From positions 62,001-126,000 of the forward strand of contig NZ_SPMX01000006.1 of assembly GCF_012940005.1 (NCBI RefSeq): 64,000 nucleotides of DNA. The letters run 5' to 3'. The stretch comes from Candidatus Accumulibacter contiguus (GTDB lineage: Bacteria > Pseudomonadota > Gammaproteobacteria > Burkholderiales > Rhodocyclaceae). The notes under the pieces are model-generated. The model was not told the DNA's origin and made no database searches. It saw only the letters and a program-made list of their open reading frames with translations. The position numbers and the translations under genes are program-made. Of this stretch, positions 58,260 to 64,000 are shown piece by piece (position 1 is the first letter of the stretch; every line of letters begins with the position of its first letter).

Positions 58260-59137
58260 CAGGGGTTTTCGCTGCCAGCCATCGGAGAACGCAACTCACG
58301 GTGGCGAATCAAGACGCGTGCACAACGGCGAAACTCGCGCCCCAACCATTCGGCGAAGTAAACCGAGCGATGCTGGCCACCCGTGCAACCGATGCCCACC
58401 GTCAGATAATTGCGGCTGTCCTGCACATAGGAAGGCAACCAGGCGCGAATGAAGCCGGTGATATCGTCACGCATGCGCAGCACTTCGGGTTCCGCTTCGA
58501 GGAAATCGATGACCGGCGCGTCACGGCCGGTGAGCGGACGCAAGATCGGATCGTAATGCGGATTGGGCAGGCAACGAACGTCAAAAACGAGGTCGGCGTC
58601 AAGCGGCATGCCGTGCTTGAACCCGAATGATTCGAACAGCAGCGTCAGTCCCTGGCAGGGGTCTGAGGAAAGACCCCGGGTAACGAACTGACGGACCCAC
58701 TCGCGTAAGGCGCTGGCCTTGACCCCGCTGGTATCGACATGGTGACCGAGTGCAGTCAACTCGGCAAGGCGAACGCGTTCTTCGGCAATGGCTTCGGTCA
58801 GCGTCAGCTGGTCGCTGGCCAGCGGGTGTCGACGCCGGGTTTCAGAGTAGCGCTTGATCAGCGTCGCATCCTGCGCGTCGAGAAACAGGAACTGCAGGTC
58901 GAGATCGTTGGCGCGCAGAGCATCCAGCTGCAAGGGAAGCATGGCCACGCTGTCGCCACCGCGAATGTCGATCACGACTCCGACCTGGTCGTAGCCTTGC
59001 AGCTCAAGTTGACCAACCAGCGGCTGTAGCAATTGCGAAGGCAGGTTGTCGACGCAGTAGTAGTTGGCATCCTCAAGTACTTTGAGGGCGATCGATTTAC
59101 CCGAACCGGACAGGCCGCTGATGAGAACGAGATGCAT
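58259..59137 (-). CDS. rapZ: RNase adapter protein RapZ
   Basis: ATG 59137 gives a 292-residue product. 14 extra upstream residues are in frame but unlikely. It has the P-loop LISGLSGSGKSIALKVLEDA (residues 4-23), FDVRCLPNPHYDPILRPLTG and the C-terminal IGCTGGQHRSVYFAEWLGRE. In enteric bacteria RapZ binds small RNAs and glucosamine 6-phosphate and brings GlmZ to RNase E. Here partners are unknown. HPr kinase or PTS genes, the usual neighbours, are not in the window. Confidence 0.94.
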   Translation of the reverse strand: MHLVLISGLSGSGKSIALKVLEDANYYCVDNLPSQLLQPLVGQLELQGYDQVGVVIDIRGGDSVAMLPLQLDALRANDLDLQFLFLDAQDATLIKRYSETRRRHPLASDQLTLTEAIAEERVRLAELTALGHHVDTSGVKASALREWVRQFVTRGLSSDPCQGLTLLFESFGFKHGMPLDADLVFDVRCLPNPHYDPILRPLTGRDAPVIDFLEAEPEVLRMRDDITGFIRAWLPSYVQDSRNYLTVGIGCTGGQHRSVYFAEWLGREFRRCARVLIRHRELRSPMAGSENP

Positions 59138-59268
59138 GTCCAGAAGCATAACGGATGCCTGACCCAACAAGCAAGCCACTCTCCAAGAGGTTTTTTTAAG
59201 TAATTGAATATAAAGTAATTTATATTCCTCCGGAAGGTCTGTGTAGCAAGCTACGACGAGACTCTGTA

Positions 59269-59390
59269 ATGTGAAAGTCGCGTATGCGACGTACGAATCT
59301 CCCTTCCTCCCTCGCGGGTGAGGGGTCGGGGGAGAGGGAAACGGCCGTGACTTTCATGATCGGGGGTGCCTGGAAAAGTCATGGCCGTTA
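59269..59390 (+). repeat. Full-length dispersed hairpin/G-rich intergenic repeat, copy B
   Basis: AATGTGAAAGTCGCGTATGC and GACGTACGAATCTCCC are followed by CCCTCGCGGG, four G-tracts (59316-59338, lengths 3, 4, 5 and 3) and an inverted repeat AACGGCCGTGACTTT/AAAGTCATGGCCGTT (59340-59389) with one G-T pair. It is 80 percent or more like copy A by eye. Confidence 0.75.
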
Positions 59391-59786
59391 GCGTGGATGC
59401 GCTGAGCGACACGGCAAGGTGTCGAATCGGTGCGAATTTCCGCCCTCTTCTTGCATTCCGGGAGCGGTCTGCAACGCAGGGAACCAAATGCTCTGTATTA
59501 AAGAGATTTGTATACAAATACTATAAAGACTATAGTCACAACAAGTCTGTGGATATCTTTTTTATTATTCAACAAGTCAATAGCTTGGATTGATTTTTGC
59601 GATGGAAGAAAGGCGGTATGAAGATGTGGACAGAATCGAACAACTTATCCACAGGCGCTTCCTGCCGGCTTTGTTCACGAATACTCCGAGGCTTTTCCAC
59701 CAACTTTTCCCAGGGCCATCCTAGCTCTTCAGCGCTGGCACGAGATCTGGAATACACTCGACATTCCCCGTGATCCGGTCGAACGT
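59391..59786. other. Gene-free AT-rich stretch with DnaA-box-like sites
   Basis: No gene is seen between rapZ (59137) and the amidohydrolase (59787). Beyond the repeat, 59500-59600 is strongly AT-rich for this genome and contains GATATCTTTTTTATTATT. A perfect DnaA box TTATCCACA lies at 59645-59653, a one-mismatch box TGTGGATAT on the other strand at 59548-59556, and TTTTCCACC at 59693-59701. This is the composition of a replication origin, but dnaA, dnaN, gyrB or rpmH are absent. Confidence 0.35.
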
Positions 59787-60950
59787 ATGACAACTCTGAA
59801 CATTCCTTTTCTCTTTGAACTCGCGGTGATTCGGCGTGACCTCCACGCTCACCCGGAACTGGCCTTCAATGAGCTGCGAACTTCTGAACTGGTGGCTCGC
59901 GAGTTGACCCGCTACGGGCTGGAGGTCGATTGTGGTCTGGCGAGCACCGGTGTCATCGGTATCCTGCGCAAGGGCAACAGTCCCCGTGCCATCGGTTTGA
60001 GGGCCGACATGGATGCGCTCCCTTTGCACGAGAAGAACGACTTTCCGCACCGTTCGAGAAACGAAGGACGCATGCATGCCTGTGGTCATGACGGGCATAC
60101 GACGATTCTGCTTGGTGCCGCACGCTACATGGCCGAGCACCGGGATGATCTCGATTTCGACGGTACCGTTTACTTCATTTTTCAGCCTGCCGAGGAGTCC
60201 GAGGGAGGTGCCGAGGTGATGATCGCCGAAGGGCTGTTCGAGAAATTTCCGATGGACGCGGTATTTGGTCTGCACAACTGGCCGGGTATCCCGGTCGGCG
60301 AAATGGCGGTGATGCCGGGGCCGGTAATGGCCGGCACCTGTACCTTCGAAATCTCGGTGCGGGGGCAGGGTTGCCATGCTGCGATGCCGCATCAGGGTGT
60401 CGACACGCTGGTTGCAAGCAGTCATCTGATGTTGGCGCTGCAAACCGTCGTTGCCCGCAACGTGCATCCCTGCGAGTCCGCGGTGCTCAGTATCACCCAG
60501 ATGCACGCCGGCGAAGCCTGGAATGTCATCCCCGATGACGCTGTTCTGCGCGGTACGATCCGCAGCTTCAACGTCGAAACCCAGAATCTGGTCGAACGCG
60601 CGATTGAGCGGCTGTGTCATGGCATTGCCAGTGCTTTTGGAGCGCAGATTGCGGTGCAATTTGATCATCGCTATCCGCCAACGGTAAACAGTGCTGCGGA
60701 AACGGAAGTCTGTCGGCGTGTGGCAAGCGAATTGTTGGGCGCTGATCAGGTGCGCGAGAAGGAACTTCCCTCGATGGGTGCCGAGGATTTTGCCTACATG
60801 CTTCGCAAAAAGCCGGGTTGCTACGTATGGCTGGGCAATGGCCCGGGCACCGGGGGTTGCACTCTGCACAATCCACATTACGATTTCAACGACGAGATCC
60901 TGCCGTTGGGGGTGAGTTACTGGGTTCGGCTGGTAGAGGCGGTGCTGTGA
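59787..60950 (+). CDS. M20-family amidohydrolase (hippurate/N-acyl-amino-acid hydrolase-like)
   Basis: The 387-residue protein has metal-site motifs HACGHDGHTTILLGAARYMA (about residue 97), FQPAEESEGGAE with the catalytic Glu (about residue 132) and LHNWPG. SMGAEDFAYML (about residue 325) is also present. M20D enzymes remove acyl groups from amino acids (hippuricase, indole-acetyl-amino acid hydrolase, N-acetyldiaminopimelate deacetylase). The substrate is not fixed. The presence of an N-acyl amino acid synthase-like gene in the same window is noted, though it is 15 kb away. Confidence 0.9.
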   Translation: MTTLNIPFLFELAVIRRDLHAHPELAFNELRTSELVARELTRYGLEVDCGLASTGVIGILRKGNSPRAIGLRADMDALPLHEKNDFPHRSRNEGRMHACGHDGHTTILLGAARYMAEHRDDLDFDGTVYFIFQPAEESEGGAEVMIAEGLFEKFPMDAVFGLHNWPGIPVGEMAVMPGPVMAGTCTFEISVRGQGCHAAMPHQGVDTLVASSHLMLALQTVVARNVHPCESAVLSITQMHAGEAWNVIPDDAVLRGTIRSFNVETQNLVERAIERLCHGIASAFGAQIAVQFDHRYPPTVNSAAETEVCRRVASELLGADQVREKELPSMGAEDFAYMLRKKPGCYVWLGNGPGTGGCTLHNPHYDFNDEILPLGVSYWVRLVEAVL

Positions 60951-61238
60951 GCGTACGCTCTGACTGCGGCGTACCCGGCTGCTGATTCGACGCCCGCTGC
61001 GTCTGAACGGGCCTCGGAGGCCACAGTCGGATAGGCGCGCATCTCTTGCCGAACGAATCGAAAAGGCGTGTTTTTTGTTACACTCGACGAGTGAACCATG
61101 GGTAGCGTCCCCCAGGATCGGCAAGTCTGCCGAGACCCGGCTGCGAAAAAAATGGTGGGGAGTACCCGGTGCAGTATTCAGGCACTCCCCGAGTTCGGGC
61201 CGAAACCAGAACTCCCATGACCATAAAAGGAGAACAGC
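60951..61238. other. Intergenic region with a GGGGAGT/ACTCCCC stem-loop
   Basis: No gene is seen. A CACTCGACGAGTG palindrome lies near 61082-61094 and GGGGAGT is inversely repeated by ACTCCCC near 61155-61190. These could be operator and leader structures for the two-component genes downstream. Confidence 0.3.
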
Positions 61239-61322
61239 GTGCATAGTCTAAAGCCAGGGACTTACAAACAACTTACGCCTGTCAAACCAAAAGCGGCACG
61301 CCGTGCGCATTCTCCTCGCTGA
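61239..61322 (+). CDS. Putative 27-residue leader ORF overlapping the response-regulator start
   Basis: GTG 61239 lies nine bases behind AAAAGGAG, the only good Shine-Dalgarno sequence in this region. It encodes a basic peptide beginning MHSLKPGTYKQLTPVK and ending at 61322. It overlaps the GTG of the response regulator at 61303 by 20 bases in another frame. That GTG has no good ribosome site of its own, so translation of the small ORF could drive reinitiation. It may equally be chance. Confidence 0.4.
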   Translation: MHSLKPGTYKQLTPVKPKAARRAHSPR

Positions 61323-61983
61323 AGACGACCGAATCATTGCCGATGGCCTGTGCCGATCACTGCGCCAGGGAGGCTATGCGATCGACTGCGCCTACAATGG
61401 TACGGATGCTGATACAGCCTTGTTGACCAATACCTATGATCTGCTGATTCTCGATCTTGGTCTGCCGAGGCTGCCGGGCTGGGACGTGCTGCGTCGTCTG
61501 CGGGCGCGTAACTCGACGACGCCAGTATTGATTCTGACTGCGCTTGACGGTATTGACGATCGGGTCAAAGGGCTCGATCTCGGAGCTGACGACTATATGG
61601 CCAAGCCCTTTGAACTGGCTGAACTCGAGGCTCGTGTGCGGGCTCTGAGCCGCCGCTCCTCGGGTACTTCGCGGATGATCCAGTGTGGGTCACTGACTTT
61701 CGATCAGACCGACCGCTGCGCACTGGTAAATGGCGAGATGCTCGAACTTTCGGCACGCGAACTGGGCCTGCTCGAAATTCTCCTGTCGCGGGCAAAGCGC
61801 CTGGTCAGCAAGGATCAATTGGTGGATCACCTCTGCGGTTGGGGTGAGGAGGTCAGCCATAACGCGATCGAGGTCTATATCCACCGCTTGCGCAAGAAGC
61901 TCGAATCCACCGGGGTCAACATCATTACCGTGCGCGGGCTCGGCTACTGTCTTGAGAAACCTGCGGAAGAGAGAAAACCCTGA
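61303..61983 (+). CDS. OmpR-family response regulator (TctD/QseB-like)
   Basis: The 226-residue protein starts at GTG 61303 with the receiver domain MRILLAEDDRIIADGLCRSL. The phosphorylated Asp51 is in LLILDLGLPRLPG and the conserved Lys is in DDYMAKPF. A winged-helix OmpR DNA-binding domain follows from about residue 125, with the recognition region NAIEVYIHRLRKKLESTGVN. It pairs with the sensor kinase that overlaps its end. The sequence resembles regulators of tricarboxylate or organic-acid uptake, but the signal is unknown. Confidence 0.92.
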   Translation: MRILLAEDDRIIADGLCRSLRQGGYAIDCAYNGTDADTALLTNTYDLLILDLGLPRLPGWDVLRRLRARNSTTPVLILTALDGIDDRVKGLDLGADDYMAKPFELAELEARVRALSRRSSGTSRMIQCGSLTFDQTDRCALVNGEMLELSARELGLLEILLSRAKRLVSKDQLVDHLCGWGEEVSHNAIEVYIHRLRKKLESTGVNIITVRGLGYCLEKPAEERKP

Positions 61984-63442
61984 CATCCAGCGCTCGCTGT
62001 TTGGCGAGATTCTCGACTGGATGCTGGCCCCACTCCTGTTCGTGTGGCCGATCAGCATCGCGTTTACGCACTACTTTGCCAACAGTGTGGCCAGCTTCCC
62101 CTACGATCAGTCCTTGCGCGAACACGTTGCGGCAATCTCGCGCCAGGTCAGCTTTGTCGATGGGCATCCGCAGTTGGCATTACCCAATCTGGCACAGATC
62201 TTCCTGCGCTCGGACGAGATCGATAACGTCTATTTTCACATGCTTGACCCCGATGGCCAGTTGATCGTCGGTGATCCGGAACTGCCCGTACCGAAACGGC
62301 TCGACACCCTCCTGGTGAATGAGCACAGTGAAGTGCTTTTCCGCGATGACGAGTACCGCGGACAGTCCCTGCGCGTTGCCTACCTGTATCTGTTGGAAGC
62401 CGGGGCGCCCCCCGAGCGTGGCGTGCTGATTGAGGTCGGGGAAACGACTGAAAAGCGCTCCCAACTGGCGAACAAGATCATCGCCAGCGTCATCCTGCCG
62501 CAGTTCGTGATCATTCCGCTCGCCGTGGTCCTGGTCTGGTTCGGTCTGTCGCAAGGTTTGCGTCCGCTGACACGTTTGCGTGACCGGATTGAAGCCCGCC
62601 GCGAAGCAGATCTTTCACCGATTGCCCTGCGCCGCGTCCCGGAAGAATTGCGACCGCTGACCGAGGCTTTCAATTCCATGTTGGCAAGAATGCAACAGAA
62701 TGTGACCGCTCAACGCCGTTTCATCGCCGATGCCGCGCATCAGATGCGTACCCCGCTGACGGGTTTGAAAACGCAGGCGCAACTGGCGATGCGCGAGACC
62801 GACCCGGCAGAGCTTCGGCACGCCCTCAGGCAGATCCTGAACGGTGCTGACCGTGCTTCGCATCTGGTCGATCAGCTACTGGCCCTGGCCCGTGCGGAGG
62901 CTAGCGAGCACTCGCAGCAGACCCTGGTGGTCCTCGATCTGAATCACTTGTTACGGGAGGTCGTGGAAACCTGGGTTGTGCAGGCTCTTGAAAAACGCAT
63001 TGATCTGGGTTACGAGCCTGCGGGTAGCGTACTCATCCTGGGCAATGCCTTTCTGTTGCGCGAGATGATCAACAACCTGCTCGATAATGCCCTGCGCTAT
63101 ACACCCCCTGGAGGGCGGGTGACCGCGCGGGTGGTTGGGCAAGGCGATTTTGCCCTGCTCGAAATCGAGGACAGCGGGCCGGGGATTTCCGATGCCGAAT
63201 CCCAGAAGGTTTTCGACCGCTTTTACCGTGTGGATGGCACCGATGGTGAGGGCAGTGGCCTGGGATTGGCTATCGTTCGCGAGATTGCCGAAGTCCATCA
63301 AGCCGCAGCGAGTCTGCGTCCAATCAACAGGGACATGGAGGCCGACGAACCCGCCGGTTGTGTCGCCAGAATTGTCTTCCCGGTCTATCGCGCAACGTCG
63401 CAGGGCTTGATCCAGGAGCCCGTACAGACCGGTTTTGCCTGA
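61952..63442 (+). CDS. Sensor histidine kinase (TctE-like)
   Basis: The start is uncertain. TTG 61952 gives 496 residues and overlaps the regulator by 32 bases; ATG 62021 is the first Met in this area. A membrane helix near residue 25-45, a periplasmic 2CSK-type sensor domain and a second helix near 180-200 precede HAMP. The dimerisation box has His about 263 in FIADAAHQMRTPLTGLKTQA, and the ATPase domain has NNLLDNALRYTPPGG, DSGPGISD and GSGLGLAIV. The HQMRTPLTGL box is characteristic of the TctE group. Confidence 0.9.
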   Translation: MRNLRKRENPDIQRSLFGEILDWMLAPLLFVWPISIAFTHYFANSVASFPYDQSLREHVAAISRQVSFVDGHPQLALPNLAQIFLRSDEIDNVYFHMLDPDGQLIVGDPELPVPKRLDTLLVNEHSEVLFRDDEYRGQSLRVAYLYLLEAGAPPERGVLIEVGETTEKRSQLANKIIASVILPQFVIIPLAVVLVWFGLSQGLRPLTRLRDRIEARREADLSPIALRRVPEELRPLTEAFNSMLARMQQNVTAQRRFIADAAHQMRTPLTGLKTQAQLAMRETDPAELRHALRQILNGADRASHLVDQLLALARAEASEHSQQTLVVLDLNHLLREVVETWVVQALEKRIDLGYEPAGSVLILGNAFLLREMINNLLDNALRYTPPGGRVTARVVGQGDFALLEIEDSGPGISDAESQKVFDRFYRVDGTDGEGSGLGLAIVREIAEVHQAAASLRPINRDMEADEPAGCVARIVFPVYRATSQGLIQEPVQTGFA

Positions 63443-63601
63443 TGGGCAACAAGTGCGTCAGCTGGATGACAATGAAGGCAGTGCTCGCGGCCGCCAGCGT
63501 GGCAAAAAACAAGTAGTCCCATAAGGCGATTTCCGAGAAAGCCTCCCCCTTGCCCCCTTGATGGCAGAATGTAGCCTATCGTGACGATGAGACTTTTCCG
63601 C

Positions 63602-64000
63602 ATGAACACGACCTTCACTTCCACAGACAAGCCGCTCCTGAATGTGTCTCCCATTGATGACCTGAAGCAGGCGGCGTCGAAGATGCTGGGAGCGGAGCGT
63701 CGGTCGTTCGAAGCGGCGATGGCACTGAAATATTGTCAGGGCAATGCCCGCCAGGCGGAGTTGCTATTTGGCTGGAGTCGCCATTCTGTCGAACTGGGGC
63801 TTCCTGAGCGACGCAGCGGTGTCATCTGCCTGGGGGTACAAGCAGCCTTTTGCGGGAACAAGTGGTGGGAGGAAAAACATCTGGGCCTTGATCATCATTC
63901 CGGCCAAGGCCGGCTGCTGCGCTTGGTGAAAGTCTTGCGGGAGAGTGGCAGGATCCTCGAAATCTCGTACCCTTGGAAGGGCAAACTCACCGAGGGAGAA
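63602..64000 (+). mobile_element. ISAzo13-like transposase-related ORF, partial at the window edge
   Basis: An ATG at 63602 opens a frame that runs off the right edge (133 codons). The segment ALKYCQGNARQAELLFGWSR with SVELGLPERRSGVICLGVQA and CGNKWWEEKH resembles the helix-turn-helix N-terminus of ISAzo13-type transposases (typically RQAE..FGW..DTVELGLHE..TG). After EEKH the sequence no longer follows that pattern, so it may be a remnant or a fusion. No inverted repeats were found in the 160 bp before it. Confidence 0.5.

Overview
The window is high-GC, densely coded bacterial chromosome. Its gene set (ppk/ppx, a CYTH-CHAD protein, chorismate lyase, a Cys-less HemB, a NusG-II-domain protein, RapZ, fused isobutyryl-CoA mutase, heme d1 genes and a Calvin-cycle cassette) points to a Betaproteobacterium of the Rhodocyclales. 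A polyphosphate-accumulating 'Candidatus Accumulibacter'-like organism fits best. That placement is inferred from gene content; no rRNA or tRNA gene was recognised.

Layout. 1-5.4 kb: edge-truncated CYTH-CHAD protein, K+ channel, methyltransferase, EcsC-like protein and a GGDEF protein with an altered GGGEF signature. 5.4-13 kb: a long minus-strand run of ppx, a STAS-MlaE/ATPase/MCE/lipoprotein lipid transporter, an acyl-CoA synthetase and an enoyl-CoA hydratase. 13-17.6 kb: ppk1 diverges from ppx and converges on relA. 17.7-21.9 kb: DMT transporter, mtfA, hydrolase, ubiC, DUF192 protein and a small exported protein. 21.9-24.8 kb: nirJ-nirN heme d1 pair behind an FNR-type promoter. 25-29.8 kb: mscS, clsB, gluQ, argB, HAD phosphatase. 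29.9-34.6 kb: a six-PAS GGDEF-EAL protein translationally coupled to an acyltransferase. 34.6-38.9 kb: hemB, a strong small-RNA candidate, engB, cytochrome c4, CBS protein, a Yx(FWY)xxD protein and a histidine phosphatase. 38.9-49.9 kb: icmF, an AraC-type regulator, a FeeM-PilZ fusion, a hemerythrin-tailed chemoreceptor, MFS transporter, OmpA lipoprotein and LysE exporter. 50-52.3 kb: an unusual DUF2235/lectin-like/GST fusion. 52.4-57.7 kb: tkt, prk and fbp with a divergent cbbR. 57.9-64 kb: NusG-II protein, rapZ, a 650-bp gene-free region with DnaA-box-like sites, an M20 amidohydrolase, a TctD/TctE-like two-component system and an edge-truncated transposase-like ORF.

How the genes work together. 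Polyphosphate turnover (ppk, ppx, CYTH-CHAD) sits beside the stringent-response synthetase RelA. Second-messenger proteins recur: two GGDEF proteins and a PilZ-tailed acyltransferase. Oxygen and redox themes recur: hemerythrin chemoreceptor, cytochrome c4, heme d1 genes and an FNR box.

Four conserved genes (engB, icmF, tkt, fbp) carry single-base indels, each with one extra base in a 6-7 nt homopolymer. This is either residual sequencing/assembly error or slippage, and it splits these genes into fragments. A dispersed intergenic repeat with hairpins and a G-quadruplex-type core occurs at several places.
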